DNA from: Streptomyces katrae
Lineage (GTDB): Bacteria; Actinomycetota; Actinomycetes; Streptomycetales; Streptomycetaceae
Length of the DNA: 16,093 nucleotides
Reading direction: 5' to 3'
Assembly (NCBI RefSeq): GCF_000966975.1
Contig: NZ_JZWV01000002.1
Location: forward strand, 1-16,093
This document shows, piece after piece, positions 7,614-14,131 of the stretch (its first letter is position 1; each line of letters opens with the position of its first letter). A program made the translations under genes and the position numbers. Below the pieces are notes generated by a model. That model saw nothing but the letters and a program-made list of their open reading frames with translations. It was not told where the DNA came from and did no database searches.

Positions 7614-8701
7614 CGGCGGCCGCCCGATTCGCCCTCCGGGGCGAGGACGAGGACCACGAGGAGGAGCAGCTGTGGGCCCTGTGCGAGGAGGCGGAGAACC
7701 TCTTCGCCGACCCGCCGGAGCAGCCGCGGCGCCACTACGAGCTGCTGGGCTGCGCCTTCGAGGGGGAACTGCCGTCGGCGCTGGGCTTCCTGGTCCTGAA
7801 ACCCCTCGACAAGCACGGCACACCGCTGTGGGAGTGGTACCTGGAGGACGCCCGCGTCCTCTCCTCCCGCCCGTGCGCCCGTGACCTGTCACGGCTGGAC
7901 GTGACCATCGAGGCGGTGCGGTCCGAGCAGCAGCCGGACTACCCGCAGCGGGTCCCCCTGTCGGTGGGCTTCAGCCTCTCGGACTTCGACGACAGGCTCC
8001 TGGGCCACTTCCGGGACCTCTCCGAGGTACTGCCGGTGGCCGATCCGGAGCCCCACCCCGTCCGCCTCCTCGGATGCTCCCTCCACGGGCCGCTGCGGGA
8101 CGTGGTGGAGGGCCGACGGGCGAGACGCCTCGCCTACCGGCACCTCGACGCCCTGGACACCGCGGGCGAGCTGCTCTCCATCGCGGGGAACCCGGACGTC
8201 GTCGGCTGGGAGCCCTCCCCGCGCGGGCCGGGCCTCTACGACCTGACCGTGCACATGGACCCCCAGCCCCCGGTCGTCGCCCGTATCTGGCCGCTGTGGC
8301 GCGAGGGCCGCCCGGCCGTCCCCAACCTGTGGGCGCCCTTCGACGCCACCGGCCGCGCCCGCTGGCTGGACCCGGCCCTGCACCACCGCACGGGCCCGGA
8401 CCGCCCGGCCGGCGGCACCTACCACCTCGACGGCCGGCACGTCACCGACTACGAGGGCTTCTTCTGCGCCCTCGGCGAGGCAGTCAACGGCCCCGGCGGA
8501 TACTTCGGCCGCTGCCTCAACGGCGTCTCGGACGCCCTGTGCGGCGGATTCGGCGCGACCGGACCCTTCACCCTCGTCTGGCACGACCACGAGACGGCCC
8601 GCCGCTGCCTGGGCGTACAGCCACTGACCTTCGGCCCGGCGTCCTTCCCCGAACTGCTCTCCTTCCTGCGGGAAAAGCGCATCGAGGTCGTCCTGGCCTG
8701 A
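7610..8701 (+). CDS. Barstar-like domain protein with a duplicated N-terminal region
   Basis: 363 aa, probably cytoplasmic. The C-terminal part (about 270-361) resembles barstar, the inhibitor of barnase-type RNases: TYHLDGRHVTDYEGFFCALGE, then GGYFGRCLNGVSDALCGGF, a FTLVW strand and a final helix-strand. D308 aligns with barstar Asp39, but the position of Asp35 is Asn304, so RNase binding is uncertain. The N-terminal 250 residues match no family I recognise. They contain two similar starts, YELLGCAFEGELPSAL (43-58) and VRLLGCSLHGPLRDVV (151-166), suggesting a duplicated module. I chose GTG at 7610 because it overlaps the YccF stop (GTGA) and gives continuous homologous-looking sequence. It is the last gene of the three-gene operon. 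No RNase toxin gene is visible nearby. Confidence 0.75.
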   Translation: MTAAARFALRGEDEDHEEEQLWALCEEAENLFADPPEQPRRHYELLGCAFEGELPSALGFLVLKPLDKHGTPLWEWYLEDARVLSSRPCARDLSRLDVTIEAVRSEQQPDYPQRVPLSVGFSLSDFDDRLLGHFRDLSEVLPVADPEPHPVRLLGCSLHGPLRDVVEGRRARRLAYRHLDALDTAGELLSIAGNPDVVGWEPSPRGPGLYDLTVHMDPQPPVVARIWPLWREGRPAVPNLWAPFDATGRARWLDPALHHRTGPDRPAGGTYHLDGRHVTDYEGFFCALGEAVNGPGGYFGRCLNGVSDALCGGFGATGPFTLVWHDHETARRCLGVQPLTFGPASFPELLSFLREKRIEVVLA

Positions 8702-8702
8702 G

Positions 8703-8711
8703 TTATCCACA
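8703..8711 (+). promoter_or_regulatory. Perfect DnaA-box sequence (TTATCCACA)
   Basis: TTATCCACA matches the classic strong bacterial DnaA box exactly and begins two bases after the barstar-like stop codon. The box usually preferred in Streptomyces is TTGTCCACA. I see no cluster of boxes or AT-rich region, so this is not an origin. It could be a lone DnaA-binding or regulatory site in front of the SUKH gene, or chance. Confidence 0.4.
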
Positions 8712-8751
8712 GGCCGGGACGGCTGTCAGCGCTCTGCCCCACCATGAACAC

Positions 8752-9267
8752 ATGAACGAGACCGAGCAGTTGCTGGAGCAAGTCACCGCCCGAGCACGAG
8801 ACGCCGTGCGCGAGCACGGAAAGCCGCGCCCCGCGCCCCTGGCGGACGGGGAGACCGACCGGACCGAGAGCGCCCTGGGCTTCGCCTTGCCGCCCCTGCT
8901 CGCCGCGCTCTACACGCGCGTCGGCGACGGCGGATTCGGGCCCGAGTACGGACTGCTGCCACTGCGTCAGGCCATAGCGGCGTATGAAGCGGGGCGTTCG
9001 TCCGACTGGGGCTGGCCGGAGGGCGTCCTGCCGATAGCCGACCTCGGCTGCGCCATGTCCGCGTGCGTGGACTGCCGCTCCGAAACCGCTCGGATGCTGC
9101 TCTTCGAGCCCAACCCCGGGGACCCCGACCTCGCCTGGTACCACCTCTCCCCGAGCCTGGCCGACTGGCTGCGCGACTGGCTCGACGGCACCGGCTGGTT
9201 CCGCGAGGAGTGGGACGAGGACGAGACGGACGCGGGCCCCTGGGCGGAGTTCAGCTCCCGGATCTGA
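8752..9267 (+). CDS. SMI1/KNR4 (SUKH) family protein
   Basis: 171 aa, soluble, acidic at the C-terminus. The family signature is visible around residues 41-70: ALGFALPPLLAALYTRVGDG followed by GFGPEYGLLPL. A middle stretch VLPIADLGCAMSACVDC and a C-terminal SPSLADWLRDWL helix also fit. SUKH proteins often act as immunity proteins against nuclease or deaminase toxins, but many in Streptomyces are orphan genes of unknown role. The ATG at 8752 is the only sensible start; no Shine-Dalgarno sequence precedes it, so it may be weakly or leaderlessly translated. The 3' end overlaps the convergent permease gene by 17 bp. I see no neighbouring toxin. Confidence 0.8.
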   Translation: MNETEQLLEQVTARARDAVREHGKPRPAPLADGETDRTESALGFALPPLLAALYTRVGDGGFGPEYGLLPLRQAIAAYEAGRSSDWGWPEGVLPIADLGCAMSACVDCRSETARMLLFEPNPGDPDLAWYHLSPSLADWLRDWLDGTGWFREEWDEDETDAGPWAEFSSRI

Positions 9268-10490
9268 AGCCGCGCCGGACCCCGTAGGCCAGTGCGCCCA
9301 GCGCCAGTACCGCTGCGCCCGACACCACCGACGCGGCCGGCAGCGCGCAGGCCAGGAGCACACAGCCGGACAGCCCCGCCGCTGCCACGGCACGACCCTT
9401 GACAACTGAACCGAGAGTCCATGCGGAGGCATTCGCGATCGCGTAGTAGGCCAGCACTCCGAAGGAGGAGAAGCCGATCGCGCCCCGCAGATCGGCGGTG
9501 GCCGCGAGCACCGCCACCACCGCACCCACCGCCAGCTCCGCGTGGTGCGGCACCTGATGCCGGGGATGTACGGCGGCCAGCGCGCGCGGCAGATGGCCGT
9601 CCCGGGCCATCGCCAGAGTGGTCCGCGACACCCCGAGCACGAGGGCCAGCAGCGAGCCCAGCGCCGCCAGCGCCGCCCCCGCCCGGACGACCGGGGCCAG
9701 TCCGGGCCGCCCGGCCGCGCGGACCGCGTCGGCCAGCGGGGCCGACGACCCCGCCAGTGCGTCGGCACCGAGCACCGACAACGCCGCCACGGCCACGGCG
9801 GCGTACACCAGCAGGGCGATCCCCAGCGCGACCGGCACCGCGCGCGGGATCGTGCGCTTCGGATCACGCACCTCCTCGCCCAGGGTGGTGATCCGGGCGT
9901 AGCCCGCGAAGGCGAAGAACAGCAGGCCGGCGCCCTGCAACAGCCCGGCTACCCCCACCCCGCTCCCCGCCGCCCAGCCGCCCGGAATCCGCCGCGCCGG
10001 AACTCAGGCACGCCACCACGACCGCGGCCAGCACCGCCAGCACCGCCGCCACGATCAGCCGGGCGATCCGGGCGGACTTCTGCACCCCGCCGTAGCTCGC
10101 CGCGGTCAGCGCCACCACCGCCGCCACGGCCACCACGTGCTCCCGCCCGGGCCACACGTACGCCCCCACGGTCAGCGCCATCGCCGCGCAGGAGGCCGTC
10201 TTGCCGACGACGAAACCCCAGCCGGCCAGGTACCCCCAGAAAGGGCCGAGCCGCTCGCGCCCGTACACGTACGTGCCGCCGGAGGAGGGATAGCGGGCGG
10301 CGAGCCGCGCCGAGGAGTGCGCGTTGCAGTAGGCCACCAGCGCCGCCAGGGCCAGGGCGGCCAGGAGCCCACCGCCCGCCGCGCGGGCCGCCGGGGCCAG
10401 GGCGGCGAAGATCCCGGCGCCGACCATCGCCCCGAGTCCGACCACGACGGCGTCCGACACTCCCAGGGTGCGCTTCAGCTGGTTGTCCAC
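9251..10490 (-). pseudogene. APC-family amino-acid permease, split by a frameshift
   Basis: Two adjacent frames together give one APC (amino acid-polyamine-organocation) transporter of about 413 aa, normal for the family. The first frame, from GTG at 10490, carries GLGAMVGAGIFAALAP (helix 1) and RYPSSGGTYVYGRERLG. The second, ending at TGA 9251-9253, carries LLFFAFAGYARITTLGEEV and RDPKRTIPRAVPVAL, the typical middle of the family. They differ by one extra base, which must lie between about 10003 and 9949, where there are C runs at 9952-9956, 9958-9961 and 9965-9968 (plus strand). This may be a real mutation or a sequencing indel. No Shine-Dalgarno sequence precedes the start, which is 18 bp after the SulP stop, so the two are probably cotranscribed. 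Substrate unknown. Confidence 0.82.
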
Positions 10491-10508
10491 GGGCGGAGGG
10501 TAACCGGC

Positions 10509-11936
10509 CTAGATGACGCCCTCCCGGCCGGGAAGCGGCATCCGCTTGCGCTCCCAGCCCTCCAGGGCGGTCAGGCAGGCGTGGTCCAGGTGCCGCAGCC
10601 CGCTCAGGTCGAGCCGCACCGACGGCCCGTGCGGCAGGGCCTCCAGGGAGTCCAGCAGCTTCGGAAGCCGCAGGAAGCTCGCGTTCCCCACGACCCGCAC
10701 GCACAGCTCCTCGCCCTCCCAGACCGCCTCGACGTGCACGTGGGAGGTCTCCCAGGCGGCCTTGGCCACCGCCAGGACCAGCCCGACCAGCACCCCCTCG
10801 AAGAGACTGGTGGCCAGGATCGAGCCGGCCGTCACCACCAGCACCACCGCCTCGCCCCGGTGGGTCCGCCACAGAGCGGCCACCGCCCGCGCCGGCAGCA
10901 GCTTCCAGCCCGCGTGCAGCAGCACCCCGGCGAGCGCCGCCAGCGGTACCACGGCCAGGACCTGCGGCAGCGCCACCGCGAACAGCAGGAGCCAGCCGCC
11001 GTGCAGGATCCGGGACGCCCGGGTGCGCGCCCCGGCCTCCACATTGGCGGAGCTGCGCACGATGACGGCGGTCATCGGCAGGGCCCCGAGCAGCCCGCAC
11101 ACCGCGTTGCCGACACCCTGGCCGACCAGCTCGCGGTCGTAGTCGGTGCGCGGCCCCTCGTGCATCCGGTCGACGGCGGCGGCACTGAAGAGGGTCTCGG
11201 CGGAGGCGATCAGCGCGAGCGCGACCACCGTCCCCACGGCCCCCACGGACCCCAGCGCGCCGAAGTCCGACCAGCCCGGCGGCGACACGGCCTCCAGCAC
11301 CCCCGTCACCCGGACGGTCTCCACGGGCAGCCGCAGCAGCGCGGCCACGGCGGTGGCGGCCGCCACCCCGACGAGCGCACCCGGCACGACGCGCAGCCCC
11401 GTCGGCACCCGCCGCCACAGCACCATGACGGCGATGGTCCCCGCCCCCAGCGCCACGGCCGCCCAGTCGGCCTGCGCCCCCAGCTCGTGCATCCCGCCCA
11501 GCTTGGCGAGGGTCTGCCCCGGGGCCCGCACCCCGCCGAGGGCGTAGAGCTGCCCGGCGATCAGCACGAGCCCGATCCCGGCCAGCATCCCGTGCACCAC
11601 GGCCAGGGAGATCGCCCGGAACCACCGCCCGAGCCGCAGCGCCCCCAGGCCCAGCTGGACCATGCCGGCGGCCAGCACCAGGACCCCCAGCGCGGGCAGG
11701 CCGTAGGTGCCCACGGCCTCGTAGACGAGGACGGTCAGCCCGGCGGCGGGCCCGCTGACCTGGAGTTCGCTGCCCCGGAACCAGCCGGTGACCAGCCCGC
11801 CCGCGACCCCGGTGACGATCCCCAGCTCGGCGGGTACACCGGAGGCGACGGCGACCCCGACGCAGAGCGGGAGCGCCACCAGCGCGACGACGACGGACGC
11901 CCCGAGGTCCGCTCGGAAACTGCCGGCCCCAGGCAT
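10509..11936 (-). CDS. SulP-family anion transporter with C-terminal STAS domain
   Basis: 475 aa membrane transporter, likely for sulfate, bicarbonate or another inorganic anion; the substrate cannot be read from sequence. The SulP core runs to about residue 390 with conserved ELQVSGPAAGLTVLVYEAVG (57-76), DRELVGQGVGNAVCGLLGAL and PMTAVIVRSSANVEAG. It is followed by a short STAS domain (about 398-465) with the strand-helix LDLSGLRHLDHACLTAL. No fused carbonic anhydrase is present. The length is a little short for SulP because the STAS end is brief. ATG at 11936 is preceded by a GAGGGGG ribosome site. Upstream lies a perfect GGTGAC-N4-GTCACC dyad that may control it. The permease gene follows 18 bp downstream. 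Confidence 0.9.
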   Translation of the reverse strand: MPGAGSFRADLGASVVVALVALPLCVGVAVASGVPAELGIVTGVAGGLVTGWFRGSELQVSGPAAGLTVLVYEAVGTYGLPALGVLVLAAGMVQLGLGALRLGRWFRAISLAVVHGMLAGIGLVLIAGQLYALGGVRAPGQTLAKLGGMHELGAQADWAAVALGAGTIAVMVLWRRVPTGLRVVPGALVGVAAATAVAALLRLPVETVRVTGVLEAVSPPGWSDFGALGSVGAVGTVVALALIASAETLFSAAAVDRMHEGPRTDYDRELVGQGVGNAVCGLLGALPMTAVIVRSSANVEAGARTRASRILHGGWLLLFAVALPQVLAVVPLAALAGVLLHAGWKLLPARAVAALWRTHRGEAVVLVVTAGSILATSLFEGVLVGLVLAVAKAAWETSHVHVEAVWEGEELCVRVVGNASFLRLPKLLDSLEALPHGPSVRLDLSGLRHLDHACLTALEGWERKRMPLPGREGVI

Positions 11937-11958
11937 GCGGGAACCCCCTCGTGAACAA

Positions 11959-11974
11959 GGTGACGGATGTCACC
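11959..11974. promoter_or_regulatory. Operator-like dyad upstream of sulP gene
   Basis: GGTGACGGATGTCACC is a perfect 6-bp inverted repeat around a 4-bp centre, 23-38 bp before the SulP ATG. Its form and position suit a dimeric repressor site, but I cannot name the regulator. A further 12-bp palindrome, GGGGCGCGCCCC, lies at 11983-11994. Confidence 0.4.
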
Positions 11975-12078
11975 CAGCCTGCGGGGCGCGCCCCTCGGCG
12001 CCCAGTGGCCACCGGGAGGCCGGACGGGAGCGTGCGCCGCTCACGCCGGGCACACGCCACGGGCGCCGAAACGGCGAA

Positions 12079-12134
12079 GGGCACAACGCGGGCGCCCGCC
12101 GGGAAGGCCCCGGCGATCCGCCCCCGTTGTGCCC
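12079..12134 (-). terminator. Large nested hairpin after the yajQ gene
   Basis: The outer arms GGGCACAACG (12079-12088) and CGTTGTGCCC (12125-12134) pair perfectly over 10 bp. Inside, CGCCGGG (12097-12103) pairs with CCCGGCG (12109-12115) across a 5-base loop. The structure begins about 31 bp after the yajQ stop, where a terminator is expected, and also insulates the SulP gene. No T-tract follows on the minus strand, so it may act as a stem-only terminator or a 3'-end stabiliser. The rest of 11937-12165 holds no supported gene. Confidence 0.55.
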
Positions 12135-12165
12135 CACGGGGTCCGATCAGCGCCGTACGCGCAGG

Positions 12166-12654
12166 TCAGCGGTAGTTCACGAACTGGATGGCGAAGTCCA
12201 GGTCCTTGCCCTTGAGGAGGGCCTGGACGGCCTGCAGGTCGTCGCGGCTCTTGGAGCTGACGCGCAGCTCGTCGCCCTGGACCTGCGCCTTGACGCCCTT
12301 GGGGCCCTCGTCACGGATCATCTTCGCGACCTTCTTGGCGTTCTCCTGGGAGATGCCCTCCTCGATCGACGCGAAGATCTTGTACTCCTTGCCGGACAGC
12401 TGCGGCTCGCCGGCGTCCAGCGCCTTCAGCGAGATGCCGCGCTTGACCAGCTTGGTCTCGAACACGTCGAGGACGGCCTTGACGCGGTCCTCGGAGTTCG
12501 CCTCCATCAGGATCTTGTCGCCCGACCAGGAGATCGAGGCGCCGGTGCCCTTGAAGTCGTAGCGCTGCGAGAGCTCCTTGGCGGCCTGGTTGAGGGCGTT
12601 GTCGACCTCCTGCCGCTCGACCTTCGAGACGATGTCGAAACTGGAGTCGGCCAT
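12166..12654 (-). CDS. YajQ-family nucleotide-binding protein
   Basis: 162 aa, the normal length for YajQ (DUF520), a cytoplasmic protein with two similar alpha/beta domains. It opens with the family's [20 protein letters not shown] and contains [34 protein letters not shown] and a C-terminal [12 protein letters not shown], all typical. Family members bind nucleotides; one from Xanthomonas was reported to bind cyclic di-GMP and act with a transcription regulator, but the role in actinomycetes is not established. ATG at 12654 has AAGGAG nine bases before it. The gene is divergent from tRNA-Tyr. A possible -10 (TAGGCT, reading the minus strand near 12733-12738) has no good -35 at normal distance. 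Confidence 0.93.
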   Translation of the reverse strand: MADSSFDIVSKVERQEVDNALNQAAKELSQRYDFKGTGASISWSGDKILMEANSEDRVKAVLDVFETKLVKRGISLKALDAGEPQLSGKEYKIFASIEEGISQENAKKVAKMIRDEGPKGVKAQVQGDELRVSSKSRDDLQAVQALLKGKDLDFAIQFVNYR

Positions 12655-12808
12655 GTGCTGTGGCTCCTTGAAATCGGCTGCGGTGTGCCCCGGTGGGGCT
12701 GCGGCCGGACATCCCCGGACCGCTCGGCAAAGCCTAGCCACCGCACCCGGCGGAAGTGCTGATCAATCCGGTGGCGAAGCACCCCCGAGCATCGGGTATC
12801 GTTTACGT

Positions 12809-12836
12809 CGTTGCCAGGGAACAACGCCGAAAGGCG
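12809..12836 (+). other. Paired small hairpins in the tRNA-Tyr leader
   Basis: CGTTG (12809-12813) pairs with CAACG (12822-12826). The next stem, CGCC-GAAA-GGCG (12825-12836), has a GAAA tetraloop. The two share two bases, so they cannot both form fully. They lie 22-49 bp before the mature tRNA and may guide 5' processing or be incidental. I see no T-box motif. The rest of 12655-12857 holds promoter-like fragments but no gene. Confidence 0.3.
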
Positions 12837-12857
12837 GAGGAACCGGCGACATCCCAT

Positions 12858-12939
12858 GGCGGTGTGCCCGAGTGGCCAATGGGAGCGGACTGTAAATCCG
12901 TCGGCTTAGCCTACCCAGGTTCGAATCCTGGCGCCGCCA
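12858..12939 (+). tRNA. tRNA-Tyr (anticodon GTA)
   Basis: An 82-nt class II tRNA. The acceptor arm GGCGGTG (12858-12864) pairs with CGCCGCC (12932-12938) with one G-T wobble; A12939 is the discriminator. The anticodon loop in GGACTGTAAATCC shows GTA, reading tyrosine codons. A long variable arm follows, then the T arm CCAGG-TTCGAAT-CCTGG. CCA is not encoded, as in many Streptomyces tRNAs. It stands alone with its own terminator nine bases later. A TATCGT at 12797-12802 could be a -10 element. Confidence 0.96.
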
Positions 12940-12947
12940 CGCGAGTG

Positions 12948-12994
12948 GAACCCCCGTTCATCTGCGGAAACGCAGGGGACGGGGGTTCTTTCGT
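12948..12994 (+). terminator. Intrinsic terminator of tRNA-Tyr
   Basis: GAACCCCCGT (12948-12957) pairs perfectly with ACGGGGGTTC (12979-12988) and is followed by TTTCGT. The inner part forms CTGCG-GAAA-CGCAG (12962-12975), a stem capped by a GNRA tetraloop, so the hairpin is unusually stable. It is the clearest terminator in the window and shows the tRNA transcript ends here. It also separates the tRNA from the convergent gene that stops at 13011. Confidence 0.85.
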
Positions 12995-13010
12995 CATGGC
13001 CCCGGCCGGC

Positions 13011-13514
13011 CTAGGGCGAGGTCACCGCCAGGTGGTAGGTCGTGTCGACCCGGAAACCGTTCGTGGCCGCCGCGTCGATCTCCAGGACGAACTGCCCCGG
13101 CGGAAGCGGATCGAGGGCGCACCACAGCCCCCAGGCCACCTGCGGTATCCCCAGGACGGGGAAGGGCTTCGAGGTGAACTCCCGCAGCGGCAGCGGGGAG
13201 CCGTTCAGCGCCGCCGAGGCCCGCGTCGCCTCCAGCCGCCACGGCTTCGTCAGGAAGGGCACCGCCGCGCGCCGGGTGTTCAGCACTGGGAAGAACAGCG
13301 GACGCCCCGTCGGGACACCGCACCGGCGCACCACCCGGCCGCCGTGGGTACCCGCCAGGAACCACACGTCCTCGGGCTGCCGCCGGCCGGCGTACGCCCC
13401 CGTCGTGTCCGCCACCGGACTCTCGCCCTCCGGGGCGGACAGCGCCCACTTCCACCACCTGGCCGCGAGCCGGCCCCCCTCCGCGGCGCCGACCTGCCAG
13501 TTCCCGTCGCCCAT
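13011..13514 (-). CDS. Conserved hypothetical protein
   Basis: 167 aa with no signal peptide or membrane segment. The composition is protein-like, with many tryptophans and distinctive stretches: RLAARWWKWALSAPEGESPV near the N-terminus, QPEDVWFLAGTHGG, then VPTGRPLFFPVLNT in the middle and a FRVDTTYHLAVTSP end. From memory, similar WWKWA...DVWFLAGT...GRPLFFPVLN proteins occur widely in actinobacteria without an assigned function; I cannot name one. ATG at 13514 is used, with only a weak G-rich stretch upstream. It is divergent from the DUF3574 gene with a 104-bp shared gap. It is more plausible than the overlapping frames because of its balanced amino-acid content. Confidence 0.75.
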   Translation of the reverse strand: MGDGNWQVGAAEGGRLAARWWKWALSAPEGESPVADTTGAYAGRRQPEDVWFLAGTHGGRVVRRCGVPTGRPLFFPVLNTRRAAVPFLTKPWRLEATRASAALNGSPLPLREFTSKPFPVLGIPQVAWGLWCALDPLPPGQFVLEIDAAATNGFRVDTTYHLAVTSP

Positions 13515-13592
13515 GCCGTGCCCCGGTCCCCCGTACGGCCGCCCCCTGCGACCGGATTCCGGGTGACCCTATCGGCCCCCACCACGCACCGA

Positions 13593-13606
13593 ACCGGGCG
13601 GCCGGT
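13593..13606. promoter_or_regulatory. Dyad in the shared divergent promoter gap
   Basis: ACCGG-GCGG-CCGGT forms a 5-bp inverted repeat in the 104-bp gap between the divergent hypothetical and DUF3574 genes, 13 bp before the latter's GTG. It could be an operator for either gene, though such GC-rich dyads occur often by chance here. Confidence 0.2.
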
Positions 13607-13618
13607 CGTTCACGGGGC

Positions 13619-14059
13619 GTGAGACGGACTTCGGACGGACGCGGAAAAGCCGGGGGCGGCGTACTGATCGCCCTGCTCGGCGCCGGGATCCCGGCGCTGG
13701 TCGGGGCCGCCCTGCACGGCCACGTGGGGGAGCCCTACCGGGAGACGCGGCTGTACTTCGCCACCCAGCGCCCCGACGGCCGCCCGCCCGTCGGCAAGGG
13801 GGAGTTCATGGGCTTCCTGGACCGCGAGATCACCCCGGGCTTCCCCGAACACCTCACCCTCCGGGACGGATACGGCCAGAGGCGCGACGAGGACGGCACC
13901 GTCGTCCACGAGGCCTCGTACGAAGTCGTGCTGCTCTACCCCGAGAAGGAGGCCGCCGAGCGCGGCGCCCGCGTCGAGCGGATCCGGCAGGCCTACGAGG
14001 AGCAACTCCGTCAGGGCACGGTCGGCCGCACCGACGCCGAGGTGGAGGCCGATCTCTGA
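13619..14059 (+). CDS. DUF3574 domain protein with N-terminal membrane anchor or signal
   Basis: 146 aa. After a basic start, a hydrophobic segment (about 13-33, GGGVLIALLGAGIPALVGAA) looks like a signal peptide or anchor; there is no lipobox cysteine. The remainder matches the DUF3574 pattern as I remember it: YRETRLYFATQRPDGRPPVG, then FMGFLDREITPGFPEHLTLR and SYEVVLLYPEKEA. The family has no known function and is usually secreted or periplasmic in Gram-negative relatives. The start is GTG at 13619, with only a weak upstream G-run. The gene is convergent with the SDR gene, with an inverted repeat in the short gap. Confidence 0.8.
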   Translation: MRRTSDGRGKAGGGVLIALLGAGIPALVGAALHGHVGEPYRETRLYFATQRPDGRPPVGKGEFMGFLDREITPGFPEHLTLRDGYGQRRDEDGTVVHEASYEVVLLYPEKEAAERGARVERIRQAYEEQLRQGTVGRTDAEVEADL

Positions 14060-14109
14060 CCGCCCGCCGCACGGTGGTTGACGGTTCGTCGGGCGATCGG
14101 AACGGGCGG
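14060..14109. terminator. Inverted repeat between convergent genes
   Basis: CCGCCCG (14060-14066) pairs with CGGGCGG (14103-14109); an alternative partner CGGGCG lies at 14090-14095. It starts directly after the DUF3574 stop and ends just before the SDR gene's 3' end, where a bidirectional terminator would be expected. The loop is long and no T-tract is present, so support is modest. Confidence 0.3.
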
Positions 14110-14131
14110 CCTCAGTTGCCGGCCACGTCCT

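Noticed and set aside
8703..8711. DnaA box as evidence for a replication origin
   Set aside because: Only one exact box is present, with no cluster, no AT-rich unwinding region and no dnaA/dnaN neighbours.
8744..8755. ATG at 8744 as the SUKH gene start or a tiny leader peptide
   Set aside because: It is out of frame with the SUKH gene and stops after three codons with no ribosome site.
9949..10003. Programmed ribosomal frameshift in the permease gene
   Set aside because: A +1 shift would be needed without a rare codon, stop codon or stimulatory structure at the site; mutation or sequence error is simpler.
10483..10491. TTGTCCACG, a near match to the Streptomyces DnaA box
   Set aside because: It has one mismatch and lies in the first codons of the permease gene; chance is sufficient explanation.
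10137..11954. 605-codon plus-strand open frame opposite the SulP and permease genes
   Set aside because: His/Gln/Pro/Arg-rich composition with no recognisable domain, while the minus strand encodes a textbook SulP transporter.
11788..12762. Plus-strand open frame spanning the SulP start, the gap and the yajQ gene
   Set aside because: It overlaps two well-supported genes and an intergenic hairpin; the Leu/Asp/Gly-rich product is a shadow of yajQ.
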